64,000 nt of DNA from Bradyrhizobium barranii subsp. barranii (GCF_017565645.3 NZ_CP086136.1:2432001-2496000); one strand, 5' to 3'; counted from the stretch's first letter, positions 1-8,580 are shown. The notes: generated by a model from the sequence alone, not told the origin. Made by a program: numbers and translations.

Positions 1-71
1 ATCAGCGGGACGAGATACTCGTCGTAGATTTTCGGAATCGAGCCGGCGAAAACCTTGTCAGTGTTGGACAT
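1..71 (-). CDS. N-terminus of SAM-dependent methyltransferase-like protein (partial)
   Basis: Only the first 23 codons lie in the window; the gene runs off the left edge. The peptide begins MSNTDKVFAGSIPKIYDEYL, which resembles the start of class I SAM-dependent methyltransferases of the UbiE/Methyltransf_11 type, where a 'GSIP..YD.YLVP' segment precedes the SAM-binding fold. No SAM motif is visible because the rest is missing, so the family is inferred from the N-terminus alone. It lies downstream of, and in the same direction as, the VOC gene at 172-711. Confidence 0.5.
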   Translation of the reverse strand, partial: MSNTDKVFAGSIPKIYDEYLVPL

Positions 72-171
72 GCTTGCCTCGCTGAAGGTTCGGACACGAG
101 GTTCATGCTACCATGGATCGCGGTCGTACCGCAGCAGTCGCCTCTTCCGGGCGCAAGCCGGCGATCGGATG

Positions 172-711
172 CTAAGATTTCGCTCCGCCGACCTCGCGGA
201 TCGGCCGCGTCCCGTCCCAGGTCATCGCCGCCTGCCGGACCTTCTCGAAGAACGGCCCCTTGGTGCCGCTGATGTCGGAGATTTCGATGATGGTTCCTGG
301 ATGGGCCTGCGTGTCGAAATAGGCAAAGCGTCCCTTGTCTCCGCCGATCTGGCCTTCATGGCCTATCCTGTAGCCGAGCCCGAGTGCCTTGTCGTAGAGC
401 GCCTGATAGTCACGGCTCCAGTAGGACATGTGCTGCAGGCCTTCGTGGCCGGCGTCCAAAAATTCCTTGTACAGCGAGGGCGCGTCGTTGCGCTGCTGGA
501 TCAGCTCGATCTGGAGATCGCCGGAATTGGCCAGCGCAATGCTCATCTCGACCGCGGAGTCCTGGCCGCGGTGGCGGAACCAGTCCGTCTTGACGCGGTC
601 CATGTAGTACCAGGGACCGACGCCCATCACCTCGATCCAGTGCTTCATGGCGGCATGAATGTCCCGCACGACGTATCCGTTCTGGCGCACCGCGCCGAAA
701 ATGCGGCTCAT
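172..711 (-). CDS. VOC (glyoxalase/bleomycin-resistance fold) family protein
   Basis: The 179-residue product has the layout of a single-chain vicinal-oxygen-chelate protein. An N-terminal half (GYVVRDIHAAMKHW, then GVGPWY) is followed by a second beta-alpha module with HEGLQHMSYW and ending GTIIEIS. In the family these two modules form a metal site using His and Glu; candidates here are the His of LQHMSYW and the Glu of IIEIS. The substrate is unknown; relatives act on small catabolic intermediates. It lies 31 bp downstream of the Bug receptor gene on the same strand and is probably the last or next-to-last gene of the unit starting at 3832. Confidence 0.8.
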   Translation of the reverse strand: MSRIFGAVRQNGYVVRDIHAAMKHWIEVMGVGPWYYMDRVKTDWFRHRGQDSAVEMSIALANSGDLQIELIQQRNDAPSLYKEFLDAGHEGLQHMSYWSRDYQALYDKALGLGYRIGHEGQIGGDKGRFAYFDTQAHPGTIIEISDISGTKGPFFEKVRQAAMTWDGTRPIREVGGAKS

Positions 712-742
712 GCCCGCGCTCCCTTCTGATCGCTCGCGATCG

Positions 743-1711
743 TCACTTGACCTCTATCCCTGCATCCTTGGCAACCTGCTTCCAGGCCGCGATGTCGCGG
801 GCGTTGATGTCGCGCTGCTCGTCGCCCGGCACGTATTGCGGCGTGATGCCGAGCCCCAAAAGCTTCTCCTTCACCTCGGCATCGCCCAGCGCGTCCTTCA
901 ACGCCGCCGACAATTTCTGTGCGATCGGGGGAGCGAGGCCGGCGGGACCATACATCGCCCAGGACAGGCTGCGGTCGAACGGCACGCCCTGTTCCTTGTA
1001 GGTTGCGACGTCAGGCAGGCTCGGCGAGCGCTCGCCGCAGGCGGCCAGCGCCTTGATAGAGCCGTCCTTCACCAGCGGCGTTGCGGTTGCCATGTCCAGC
1101 GTTGCAAGCGAGATGTGGCCGCCAAGCAGGTCGCCCGCGAGTTTGGCGATGCCGTTGAACGGCACGTGATCCATCTTGATGCCGGTCTGCTGCATCAGGA
1201 TTTCCGCACAGAATTGCCCGGTCGAGCCGACGCCCCAGCTTCCGTACTGGATCGGCTCGCCCTTCTTGGAAAGCGCGATCAGGCTCTTGATGTCATTGGC
1301 AGCAAAGTCTTTGGTTGCCACCAGCATGATCGAGGACGTCCCGATGCGTCCGATCGTCGTAAAATCCTTGATCGAATCGTAGGGCAGTTTCGGATAGATC
1401 GCCGGCGCGAGCACATGCGTGGTCATGCCGCCGACGGTGATGGTGTAGCCGTCGTTCGGCGACGCCGCTACCATCTGCGTGCCGAGTGTGCCGGCAGCAC
1501 CCGTGTGGTTCTCGATATAGACGCCCTGTCCTAGCGTCTTGCCCATCTTGTCGGCGAGCAAGCGGCCGATCACGTCGCCGCCGCCGCCGGCCGCATAGGG
1601 CAGAAGCATTTTGATCTTGTGCGTGGGGTAGGCGGCAGGATCCTCGGCGTGTGCCGGCAGCGCCGCCGACAGCAATGCGAGCAATGACAGCGTGACGGTG
1701 CGCAGCTTCAT
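743..1711 (-). CDS. Bug/TctC-family tripartite tricarboxylate transporter substrate-binding protein
   Basis: A 322-residue periplasmic receptor. The N-terminus MKLRTVTLSLLALLSAALPA is a Sec signal peptide cleaved after AHA. The mature part starts YPTHKIKMLLPYAAGGGGDV, the hallmark beta1-loop of Bug proteins, followed by IENHTGAAGTLG and PNDGYT. Bug proteins bind carboxylated or aromatic small molecules and are often found without cognate TctA/TctB membrane genes; none is seen here. The start was set at the ATG at 1711 because the signal peptide begins there; the longer open frame upstream is antisense to or overlaps the neighbouring hydrolase gene. It lies 11 bp after the metallo-hydrolase gene. 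Confidence 0.9.
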   Translation of the reverse strand: MKLRTVTLSLLALLSAALPAHAEDPAAYPTHKIKMLLPYAAGGGGDVIGRLLADKMGKTLGQGVYIENHTGAAGTLGTQMVAASPNDGYTITVGGMTTHVLAPAIYPKLPYDSIKDFTTIGRIGTSSIMLVATKDFAANDIKSLIALSKKGEPIQYGSWGVGSTGQFCAEILMQQTGIKMDHVPFNGIAKLAGDLLGGHISLATLDMATATPLVKDGSIKALAACGERSPSLPDVATYKEQGVPFDRSLSWAMYGPAGLAPPIAQKLSAALKDALGDAEVKEKLLGLGITPQYVPGDEQRDINARDIAAWKQVAKDAGIEVK

Positions 1712-1722
1712 GATGGCTTCCC

Positions 1723-2616
1723 CTAATCCTCGAAACGAAATCTGTAGGCGTCGCCGTGCCGGATCACGCGCCCGGCGGTCGGCGCCGGAAAATGGCCGGT
1801 GAGAAGATAGCTCGACGTGTCCGCGAGCTCTTCCAGCAGCACCATCCGCGTCGCGACCGCCGCGGCCGGATCGACGTCGGCGGCATTCGACAACCACGGC
1901 GCGGCGCACTGGATGGGATGGTGGATGACGTCGCCGGACATCACCGCGTGATCGTGGCCGCCATTGAGGTGGATCTGCATGTTGCCGGCGGTATGGCCCG
2001 GTGCCGGCGCGAAGCGCAAGCCTGCGTCGCGATCGGCGAACAGGCGATGATCGGTCTCGACGAACTCGGCGAGGCCCGCCGCGACCACCGGCAGCACGGA
2101 ATCCTCGAACGAGCCGTGGTTCACGGGGTTCTTCGGTGCCGCATTGTGCGTGGCTTCGAAGTGTCGATATTCGGCGCGCCCCATCAGATAGCGCGCATTG
2201 GGGAAGGTCGGCACCCAGCGGCCGTCCACGAGGCGCGTGTTCCAGCCGACGTGGTCGACATGCAGATGCGTGCACATCACGAAGTCGACCTCTTCAGGCG
2301 CAACGCCCAGCGCCTGCATGTTGTCGAGATAAGGCCGGTTGAGGTTGTCCCACACCGGCACGCGCGGCCGCGGCTTGTGATTGCCGCAGCAGGTGTCGAC
2401 GATGGCGGTCCAGCGCGGCGTGCGCACGAGATAGGAGTGGTGGCTGAGGATGAAGCGTCCGGTCTCCGGTTCGATATAGCGGTGATCGAGCCAGCTCCGG
2501 TTCTCCGCGATCACCGCGTCGGTGACGTTGGCGAACAGCCAGGTCTTCTCGAAGGCAAGCGAAGGGATCTCGCTGACGAGATCGATCCGCATGCTGCCGA
2601 TCCTGACCTGCCGCAT
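1723..2616 (-). CDS. MBL-fold metallo-hydrolase
   Basis: A 297-residue cytoplasmic hydrolase with the metallo-beta-lactamase fold. The zinc motif HxHxDH is present as THLHVDHVGW (about residues 116-125), followed by APGHTAGNM (third metal ligand) and MSGDVIHHP (bridging Asp). The arrangement is that of the quorum-quenching lactonase/aryl-hydrolase-like branch, which opens lactones or esters; the true substrate cannot be read from sequence. The gene starts 4 bp after the stop of the ABC receptor gene and is followed by the Bug receptor gene, so the two receptors and this hydrolase are probably cotranscribed for uptake and opening of one organic compound. Confidence 0.88.
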   Translation of the reverse strand: MRQVRIGSMRIDLVSEIPSLAFEKTWLFANVTDAVIAENRSWLDHRYIEPETGRFILSHHSYLVRTPRWTAIVDTCCGNHKPRPRVPVWDNLNRPYLDNMQALGVAPEEVDFVMCTHLHVDHVGWNTRLVDGRWVPTFPNARYLMGRAEYRHFEATHNAAPKNPVNHGSFEDSVLPVVAAGLAEFVETDHRLFADRDAGLRFAPAPGHTAGNMQIHLNGGHDHAVMSGDVIHHPIQCAAPWLSNAADVDPAAAVATRMVLLEELADTSSYLLTGHFPAPTAGRVIRHGDAYRFRFED

Positions 2617-2620
2617 GGGC

Positions 2621-3832
2621 TCAGTTCTTCAGGAGATCGCCGAACGGCACCCAGCGCGTGCCGTCGAAGCGGATGAGCTGGAGGCTCGTCATCGGCGTGT
2701 AGTGCTCGGGCGAATTGTTCACCGCGGTGCCGTTGATCAGCATCGGGAGCTTTACGTCCTTGAGCGTCGTGGCCTGCTTCATCACATTGGCACGGGTGAG
2801 GTCGTTTCCGGACGCCTTCAGCACCGTCACCAGCGTCTGCGCGATGGTGTAGCCGTAGACATTGAGCCAGTCGCTCTTGTTGGCGTCGGGCAGGTACTTG
2901 TCCATGAACGCCAGCCATTCCTTATAGCCCGCGTCGTCCTTCGAGGTCGGGTCGGTCGCATCCTTCAGGTACTGGCTGGAGATCACGCCGGTGGAATTGT
3001 CCTTGCCGGCCGGCTCCAGCACGCCGCTGATCGAGGCCGAGACGTTGGAGATGATGGTGACAGGCTTCCAGCCGATCTCGCCGATCTTGCGGATCGCCTG
3101 CGCCGCGAATTTTGGCGTTGCCGCCACCAGCACGATTTCTGCGCCTGCGGTCTTGAGCTGCAGGATTTGCATATCGACCGTCGGCGCCGAGGTCTCGTAA
3201 GCCGCGCGCGCAACGATCGTCTCGCCGCTGCCGAGCCCTTCCTCCAGCGCCTTCAGATAGTCCTTGCCGAGGTCGTCGTTCTGGTAGAGCACGCCGATCT
3301 TCGCATTGGCGTGGCTCGCCTTAATATATTTGGCGTAGGCGATCGCCTCGTCGCGATAGGTCGGCTGCCAGCCAACGGTCCACGGAAAGTTCTTGGGATC
3401 GTCCCACTTCGCGGCGCCAGAGCCCAGGAAGAGCTGCGGCACCTTGCGGTCGTTGAGATATTTGTGCACGGCGCTGTTGGTCGGCGTGCCGACGCCGCCG
3501 AAGATCAGCAGCACCTCCTCGCTCTCGACCAGCCGCCGGGTCTGCTCCACCGTCTTCGGCGGGCTGTAGGCATCATCGGCGATGATCATCTGGATGCGCC
3601 GGCCGTTGACGCCGCCGTCGTCGTTCACCTTGCGGAAATAGGCCTCCGCCGATTTGGCGATCTGCGCGAAGGCGGACACCGGCCCGCTCAGCGGCGCGGT
3701 GGTGCCGATCTTGATGGTCTTGTCGTCGGCGCCGGGATCGTATTTCGCGCTTTGGGCCTGAACGGCACTGGCTGCGAGCAGCGGCAACAGGATGCAGGCC
3801 GCACGAAGGCGAAGGCGGGCAAAGCGCGCCAT
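2621..3832 (-). CDS. Branched-chain-amino-acid-type ABC transporter substrate-binding protein
   Basis: A 403-residue periplasmic binding protein of the LivJ/LivK (type I, Peripla_BP_6) family. The start at 3832 gives a clean signal peptide MARFARLRLRAACILLPLLA ending in VQAQ; the open frame extends 12 codons further but without a signal. Family landmarks are KIGTTAPLSGPVSAF near the mature N-terminus, DDAYSPPKTVEQTRRLVE, and the hinge region with GVLYQNDDLGKDYLKALE. No permease or ATPase genes are adjacent, so it must use a distant Liv-type system. Its promoter region is shared with the divergent TetR gene and contains two palindromes, so repression by that TetR is likely. Confidence 0.9.
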   Translation of the reverse strand: MARFARLRLRAACILLPLLAASAVQAQSAKYDPGADDKTIKIGTTAPLSGPVSAFAQIAKSAEAYFRKVNDDGGVNGRRIQMIIADDAYSPPKTVEQTRRLVESEEVLLIFGGVGTPTNSAVHKYLNDRKVPQLFLGSGAAKWDDPKNFPWTVGWQPTYRDEAIAYAKYIKASHANAKIGVLYQNDDLGKDYLKALEEGLGSGETIVARAAYETSAPTVDMQILQLKTAGAEIVLVAATPKFAAQAIRKIGEIGWKPVTIISNVSASISGVLEPAGKDNSTGVISSQYLKDATDPTSKDDAGYKEWLAFMDKYLPDANKSDWLNVYGYTIAQTLVTVLKASGNDLTRANVMKQATTLKDVKLPMLINGTAVNNSPEHYTPMTSLQLIRFDGTRWVPFGDLLKN

Positions 3833-3944
3833 GAGGTCGTCTCCCCAAAATTGCTCTCCGCCTCTCATTGGAGCGGAGTTGAAACGCGAGAACAGCGCCC
3901 GAAGCGGACTTGCGGGCCGCGACCGTCGCCGCCAAATTGGCGAA

Positions 3945-3960
3945 ACGAACGATCGTTCGT
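3945..3960. promoter_or_regulatory. Perfect 16-bp palindromic operator (ACGAACGATCGTTCGT)
   Basis: A perfect inverted repeat in the divergent intergenic region between the ABC receptor gene (start 3832) and the TetR gene (start 4000). TetR-family repressors typically bind palindromes of this size next to their own gene. The half-site CGAACG recurs in the second palindrome 7 bp away. Confidence 0.6.
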
Positions 3961-3966
3961 GCTATT

Positions 3967-3992
3967 GACTAGCGAACGTTCGTTCGTTAGTC
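3967..3992. promoter_or_regulatory. 26-bp imperfect palindromic operator next to the TetR start
   Basis: The layout is GACTA-N-CGAACG-NN-CGTTCG-N-TAGTC, with all paired positions matching except the spacer bases. It ends 8 bp before the TetR ATG, so bound repressor would block initiation of its own gene. It shares the CGAACG/CGTTCG half-sites with the palindrome at 3945-3960. Confidence 0.6.
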
Positions 3993-3999
3993 AAGCCAC

Positions 4000-4698
4000 A
4001 TGGCTGTCCACACCTCCAGCGCGGCGGAAGCGGCTGCGCCCACGACCCGCGAGCGCATCCTCAGCGAAGCGCTCAATCTGTTCGCGCAGAGCGGCTATGG
4101 CGGCGCCTCGATGCGCGAGCTTGCGCGCCGCGTCGGCATCCGCGAGAGCAGCCTCTACAACCATTTCTCCGGCAAGGCCGCGATCCTCGAAGCGATCGTG
4201 GCCGAGCACGGCCCCGCCAGTTCGGCGAGCCGGTTGAAAGAGCCGCGCTACAGGCAGCTGGCGCGCCAGCCCGCCGCGTTCTGCCGGCAGTTCGCGCTTG
4301 ATCTCGTCGAGCAATGGTCCGACCCGCGCGAGCACCAATTCCAGAAAGTCATCACCGCCGAACGTAACCGCGTGCCCGGCATCCGCGCCAAATTCGCCGA
4401 CCATTTTTACGCGCGCGAGCAGAGTATGATGACGGATTACTTTCGCGGTTTTGCGCTCGCCGGCCTGGTCACGACACCCGATCCGCGCGAGACCGCGCGG
4501 CTGTTCGCGGCCGGCCTGATCTACATCCGCCTCGAGCATTACGTGATGGGCGCAGCACCTTCGCCGCGGCCGAAGGTGATCGAGGCGATCGACCGCTATC
4601 TCGCCTTTTTCCTGTCGCTGATCGCGGCGGGCAATGGCGAAGACAACAAGAAACGAAAACCCAAGGGAGAAACGCGTGGCAAGGCTGCCCCTGATTGA
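4000..4698 (+). CDS. TetR/AcrR family transcriptional regulator
   Basis: A 232-residue regulator. The N-terminal TetR helix-turn-helix spans about residues 15-65: TRERILSEALNLFAQSGYGG, then MRELARRVGIRESSLYNHFS. The C-terminal ligand domain is unclassified. It heads a plus-strand operon with the CMD-family and SDR genes: the CMD gene overlaps its 3' end and the SDR gene follows after 1 bp. Divergent from the receptor/hydrolase cluster, it probably represses both directions until a pathway compound binds. The two palindromes at 3945-3992 are the likely binding sites. Confidence 0.9.
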   Translation: MAVHTSSAAEAAAPTTRERILSEALNLFAQSGYGGASMRELARRVGIRESSLYNHFSGKAAILEAIVAEHGPASSASRLKEPRYRQLARQPAAFCRQFALDLVEQWSDPREHQFQKVITAERNRVPGIRAKFADHFYAREQSMMTDYFRGFALAGLVTTPDPRETARLFAAGLIYIRLEHYVMGAAPSPRPKVIEAIDRYLAFFLSLIAAGNGEDNKKRKPKGETRGKAAPD

Positions 4699-5236
4699 TC
4701 CGGAGACGACGAGCGGCGATATCCGCGCCTCGTTCGACCGCATGCCGGTCAAGCTCAACATCTTCCGCATGATGGCCCATGCCGAGGCCAACATGATCCC
4801 GGCGATGCGGCTCGGCAATTCGATCCTGCACAAGCAGAAGCTCTCAGCCGTCAACCGCGAGCTTTTGATCTTGCAGGCCGCCCAGCTCGAGGGCGGCGCC
4901 TATGAATGGCGCCAGCACGTGCCGATCGCGATCGGGGTCGGCTGCACGCAAGGACAGATCGATGCGGTGGAGCGGGCTGACTACGATGCCGCCGGCTTAA
5001 GCGATGCTGAGCGCGCGTTGCTGAAGTTCGGCCGCGAGGTGGTCGAGAATGTTCGCGTGCCCGAGGCGACCTTCGCTGCCGCGCGAAAACACTTCAGCGA
5101 TCAGGAGATCGTCGAAGCCATCGTCGCGCTCGGCTTCTATATGATGATGGCGCGCCTGACCGAGGCAACCGAAACCGATCTCGATCCCGCGGCCGGCATG
5201 AAGGTCTATGACGGCGGCAAGAAGTCGGGCGGCTGA
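4676..5236 (+). CDS. Carboxymuconolactone decarboxylase (AhpD-like) family protein
   Basis: With the GTG start at 4676 the product has 186 residues. This start is preferred over the ATG at 4634 because AAGGGAG lies about 7 nt upstream and because homologues begin near the RLPLIDPE segment. It is an all-helical AhpD-fold protein (KLNIFRMMAHAE, then LSAVNRELLILQAA, then EWRQHVPIAIGVG). The CxxC redox motif of true AhpD is absent: EWRQH occupies that position, so peroxidase-reductase activity is not supported. Members of this subgroup accompany short-chain dehydrogenases in catabolic operons. It overlaps the TetR gene by 23 bp, suggesting translational coupling. Confidence 0.85.
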   Translation: MARLPLIDPETTSGDIRASFDRMPVKLNIFRMMAHAEANMIPAMRLGNSILHKQKLSAVNRELLILQAAQLEGGAYEWRQHVPIAIGVGCTQGQIDAVERADYDAAGLSDAERALLKFGREVVENVRVPEATFAAARKHFSDQEIVEAIVALGFYMMMARLTEATETDLDPAAGMKVYDGGKKSGG

Positions 5237-5237
5237 G

Positions 5238-6083
5238 ATGGCGGAAACCGATAGCAAGCCGGAGCGTTACGTCCGTCCACCAAGCGCGGAGTCATTGGGC
5301 GAAGCGCCGGGCAGGGGACGCCTGAAGGGACGCCGTATCCTGATCGTCGGCGGCGGCCAGCGCGTGTTCGACGCCGCCACCGATCCAATCGGCAATGGCC
5401 GCGCCATGAGCATTTTGTGCGCACGTGAGGGCGCGAAGGTGGCGGTGGCAGATCTCAACCGGACGTCCGCACAACAGACCGTCAAGCACATCACCGACGA
5501 AGGCGGCGAGGGCTTTGCCATCACTGCCGACGTCACGTCGGAGCCTGACGTCCAGCGCATGATCGAGGAGGCGCATCGCGCGATGGGCGGCCTTGACGGC
5601 ATGGTGCTGAACATCGGCACTTTCGGCAAGACGGGGCTCGATGCCGTCAGCCCCGAGGAGTGGAACAGGATCTACGACGTCAACGTTCGCGGTCCCATGC
5701 TCTGTTGCCGCGCAGCGATGCCGAAATTCGACAATGGCGGCGCCATCGTCTTCATCTCCTCGATCGCCGCGCTGAAAGCGGGATCGCAGATGGCGGCGTA
5801 TGATTCTTCAAAAGCCGCGCTCGGCGGCCTGATGCGCAACATCGCCCATCTCGGATCGCGCCGCGGCATCCGCGCCAATCTCGTCTATCCCGGCCTCGTC
5901 GACACCCCCAACGGCCGCGAAGCCGGCGCCGGCCGCCCCAGCCGCGGCAAGGGCCACGTCCCCTTCGGCCGGCAGGCCACCGCATGGGAAATTGCCTACG
6001 CCGTGTTGTTCTTCCTGTCGGACGAAAGCGTCTATGTCACCGCACAGACGCTCGCGGTCGATAGCGGCCTGAGCGGGATGTAA
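5238..6083 (+). CDS. SDR family oxidoreductase
   Basis: A 281-residue short-chain dehydrogenase. The start ATG at 5238 lies 1 bp after the stop of the CMD gene. The catalytic Ser-Tyr-Lys triad is present in VFISSIAAL and AAYDSSKAAL. The nucleotide-binding loop is unusual: GGGQRVFDAATDPIGNG replaces the usual TGxxxGIG, with a 9-residue insertion, as in a divergent SDR subgroup. AVADLN at the end of beta2 carries an acidic Asp, favouring NAD over NADP. It ends DSGLSGM. Its substrate is probably an alcohol or ketone intermediate of the pathway encoded by the flanking clusters. Confidence 0.9.
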   Translation: MAETDSKPERYVRPPSAESLGEAPGRGRLKGRRILIVGGGQRVFDAATDPIGNGRAMSILCAREGAKVAVADLNRTSAQQTVKHITDEGGEGFAITADVTSEPDVQRMIEEAHRAMGGLDGMVLNIGTFGKTGLDAVSPEEWNRIYDVNVRGPMLCCRAAMPKFDNGGAIVFISSIAALKAGSQMAAYDSSKAALGGLMRNIAHLGSRRGIRANLVYPGLVDTPNGREAGAGRPSRGKGHVPFGRQATAWEIAYAVLFFLSDESVYVTAQTLAVDSGLSGM

Positions 6084-6142
6084 AGCGCCAGCACAATCCG
6101 GCGGCGCGGAATTCGATGCCCCGACGAAGCCGAGGTCTCTCT

Positions 6143-6442
6143 TTATTGCGGCGTCACCGCAGTCGTCGGAGTTTGCGATTCGCTCATCTGCTCAAGTGCC
6201 TCCAGGAGCGCCTCGCAGGCCTTCTCGGCCTCGGCGAAGGTACTGAAGGGGGAGCCGCCAAGCTTGATTGCGGACTTGTTTTCTTCAACGGGGCGCCATG
6301 AGGCAACCAGGCCCGGCTTTCCGTGAAGGCCAGGACCGGTGCGGCTTTCGTTACTGATCACAAACGAAAATCCGCTGCTGCACGCCATCCAGATTTCAAG
6401 TTCATGCACCGGAGTCTCGACGCGCGTAAAGTGCAGGGTCAT
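6143..6442 (-). CDS. Conserved hypothetical protein
   Basis: A 99-residue soluble protein starting at the ATG at 6442, preceded by GGAGAGAG; the open frame extends 12 codons further without a better ribosome site. The first half is beta-rich (TLHFTRVETPVHELEIWMAC, then FSFVISNE) and the second is a helix with many Glu and Ala residues (AEAEKACEALLEALEQ). I do not recognise a named domain. It stands alone between the SDR operon and a small membrane protein gene. Confidence 0.6.
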   Translation of the reverse strand: MTLHFTRVETPVHELEIWMACSSGFSFVISNESRTGPGLHGKPGLVASWRPVEENKSAIKLGGSPFSTFAEAEKACEALLEALEQMSESQTPTTAVTPQ

Positions 6443-6497
6443 GTCTCTCTCCAGAGTTTGCTCCGCAGAATGGGCCACGGGCCCAAGCCGTCAGTGC

Positions 6498-6695
6498 CTA
6501 CCTGTGCGAATCCCGGATAGCCGCAAGGTCCGAGGTCTCTGATCCCTCGTCTCTCCATGCCGTCAAATCGCCCGGGAGCAGAATGGGATCGCTCTCAACC
6601 CGCCTGTTGCGGCTGACCCCTAAGCCAATGAGCCCGCCCAATACCAACGCGGAGCCTGCAATGATCAACCAGTACGGCAAGTCCAACACGGGCAT
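6498..6695 (-). CDS. Small single-pass membrane protein, unknown function
   Basis: A 65-residue product from the ATG at 6695 (GTGAGA lies about 8 nt upstream); an ATG at 6728 gives 76 residues. One membrane helix is clear, YWLIIAGSALVLGGLIGLGV, followed by a basic stop-transfer segment SRNRR and an acidic tail. No family recognised. Confidence 0.5.
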   Translation of the reverse strand: MPVLDLPYWLIIAGSALVLGGLIGLGVSRNRRVESDPILLPGDLTAWRDEGSETSDLAAIRDSHR

Positions 6696-6728
6696 TGCAA
6701 TTCTCACTGAGAGGAGCGCGTTACGCAA

Positions 6729-7246
6729 TTGCCTGGCCGAAGCGCGAGCGGGTTACCTTTGGATAAGTGTCTGTATTATGCGGCGCTTCAAGCTTCGTGC
6801 AAGGTACCCAAAAGGGGTAGATTTCTGACCTAAATTGCCGCCGGCGGGGGCAAGGGGAAGCGATCCGTCCCCCCAAATCTCGTCAAATCCGTCACCGAGA
6901 AGATAGGCAAGTTCGACAGCAAGGCTTTTGGTGCGGCCATGAAGGCTGACGGCCGACAATGCCCTGACAAAGAGTGAGGCGCGCGAAGCCCGATGGAGCG
7001 AAGCGTCATCCGGGAGCACAGCCTCATCGCGCGAGCTGCCCCGGCATTGCGTTGCGCTTCATCCGGGCTACGAACTGAGGCGCGAGCGCCGCACAATCGC
7101 GCGACGGGATGAAACTGCCGGGCAATTTTTGCAGCGTCGTGCGAATTCCACGCGCTACGGCAAGGAAGGCCGACGGAAATCAACTGCGCCTTCGCTGGCA
7201 CAAAAATTGCTGAATGTTTCCGCGCAATGATCACAGGAATGAAGCC
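6729..7246. other. Intergenic stretch with a Bradyrhizobium-type degenerate repeat
   Basis: No convincing gene. Between about 6985 and 7080 lie two opposed, related segments, GCCCGATGGAGCGAAGCGTC and GCGCTTCATCCGGGCTACG. This is the form of the short intergenic repeats scattered through Bradyrhizobium genomes. The short open frames crossing this segment read through the repeat and are not supported. Confidence 0.4.
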
Positions 7247-7768
7247 GTGACCAACGTCAGCTACACCGTCCCGCCGAACTGGACCGCAGGCTCCGACAAG
7301 ACAAGCGCGAGCAAGAACAAGAATCCGAACGATCCGAACATGCTGACGACGGGCGCCTATGGCAACGCGTTCGAGCTGTTGCTCGACAATCGAACCAACG
7401 GCGACGGCACCACCACGGAGACGCTGACCTACAAGAGCTACAGCGGCAAGACCAACGGCACGTTCTCGGCGACGGCCGAGACGGGGACGGGAGCCGATCT
7501 CGGCAGTGCCTACCAGGCCTTGCTCGCCTCGCTTCAGGCCAATGGCGAGATGGACGACAAGACCGCCGCGCAGCTCGACGACGCCATGGGCAAGCTCGAT
7601 ACCCAATCCGAGAGCGGTGCCAAGGATGCCGAAGTGTCCGGCGGCGGCCTGCTGGTGCAGTCCGGCGGCCCGGTCTATTTCAACGGCATCTCGGCCTATC
7701 AGAACCAGTTCGTGGATTCGCTCGTCAACGAGCTGAGCACCAGGCTGAACCTCGACGCCAAGGCGTGA
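7247..7768 (+). CDS. Hypothetical protein, Thr/Gly/Asn-rich
   Basis: A 173-residue product from the GTG at 7247, chosen because AGGAA lies 7 nt upstream; an in-frame ATG at 7214 lacks a ribosome site. The N-terminal half is rich in Thr, Asn, Lys and Gly (SDKTSASKNKNPNDPNM), with low-complexity character. The C-terminal half contains a helical segment rich in Ala, Asp and Lys and ends in a VDSLVNELSTRLNLD helix. There is no signal peptide. The composition suggests a surface or exported protein, but this is inference; no family recognised. Confidence 0.55.
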   Translation: MTNVSYTVPPNWTAGSDKTSASKNKNPNDPNMLTTGAYGNAFELLLDNRTNGDGTTTETLTYKSYSGKTNGTFSATAETGTGADLGSAYQALLASLQANGEMDDKTAAQLDDAMGKLDTQSESGAKDAEVSGGGLLVQSGGPVYFNGISAYQNQFVDSLVNELSTRLNLDAKA

Positions 7769-7869
7769 CGGCAATTCATCGCTGGTGAAACCGGTTGGCA
7801 AAGCCGGCCCAACCCGCGCATGATGCGCGGGCGATCTCGGCCACATGCCTTCCCGGATAAATTCAAGAC

Positions 7870-8454
7870 ATGAAAACCACGCTGCTGAAGTCCGAAGACT
7901 ACACCCGCTCGCCCTGGAAGAACGGTGGCGGCATCTTCACCGATATCGCGGATGCCCATCGCGCCGACGCGCCGGCGAAGGATTGGGACAGCCTGCTCTG
8001 GCGCTTTGCCTCGACGCCGATCGTGGCGCCCGGTCCCTTCTCCTACATGCCCGGCATCGACCGCCTGCAGATGGTCGTCGGCGGGCGCGGGCTGGTGCTG
8101 AAGTCGCCCACGCAGGATTTTGACGAGCGTGAACCTTTTACGACGGTGCGCTTCACTGGCGAGATGGAGATCGTGACCGAGCTCGAGGCGGGTCCCGTCG
8201 AGGTCGTCAACCTGATGGCCCGGCGCGGCGCGGCGGAGATCGAGCTGCTGGCACTCAGGGAACCCGGCGAGCGGCCATTGTCCGCCGGCACGCACCTGGT
8301 TTACGCGGTTTCCGGCGATTGCAGCATTCGTCTCAATGGCGAGGATATTGTCATCCCCGACGGCAGCACGCTGAAGGTCGAGCAGACCCAGGCGTCCAGA
8401 TTGGGACTCGTCTCAGGGCTGGCGGTACTGGGCTCGATTCAGCTCGTCGGCTAG
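7870..8454 (+). CDS. hutD: HutD family protein (cupin)
   Basis: A 194-residue double-cupin protein. The opening MKTTLLKSEDYTRSPWKNGG carries the HutD signature W-K-N-G-G (residues 16-20), followed by WRFASTPIVAPGPFSYMPGI and ERPLSAGTH. HutD accompanies histidine utilisation genes in several proteobacteria, where it is thought to control flux rather than catalyse a step. No other hut genes are nearby, so its role here is uncertain. Confidence 0.88.
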   Translation: MKTTLLKSEDYTRSPWKNGGGIFTDIADAHRADAPAKDWDSLLWRFASTPIVAPGPFSYMPGIDRLQMVVGGRGLVLKSPTQDFDEREPFTTVRFTGEMEIVTELEAGPVEVVNLMARRGAAEIELLALREPGERPLSAGTHLVYAVSGDCSIRLNGEDIVIPDGSTLKVEQTQASRLGLVSGLAVLGSIQLVG

Positions 8455-8580
8455 ATGGCAATCGCCCGGCGGATGCGCACAATCCATGCACATGGCTAGG
8501 TTGACGCCGCGGCGCCGGAACACGATATCTGCCCTGATCATGCGGACCGCCGCGCAAGCCACGATACGAACGGGCAGGAT

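Noticed and set aside
2522..4237. 571-residue plus-strand open frame
   Set aside because: Antisense to the LivK-type receptor gene and then out of frame across the TetR gene; composition is that of a shadow frame.
4676..5236. AhpD peroxiredoxin reductase
   Set aside because: The CxxC motif needed for disulfide reductase activity is missing; only the fold is shared.
6753..7019. 88-residue minus-strand open frame
   Set aside because: It reads through the intergenic repeat and has no ribosome site or recognisable features.
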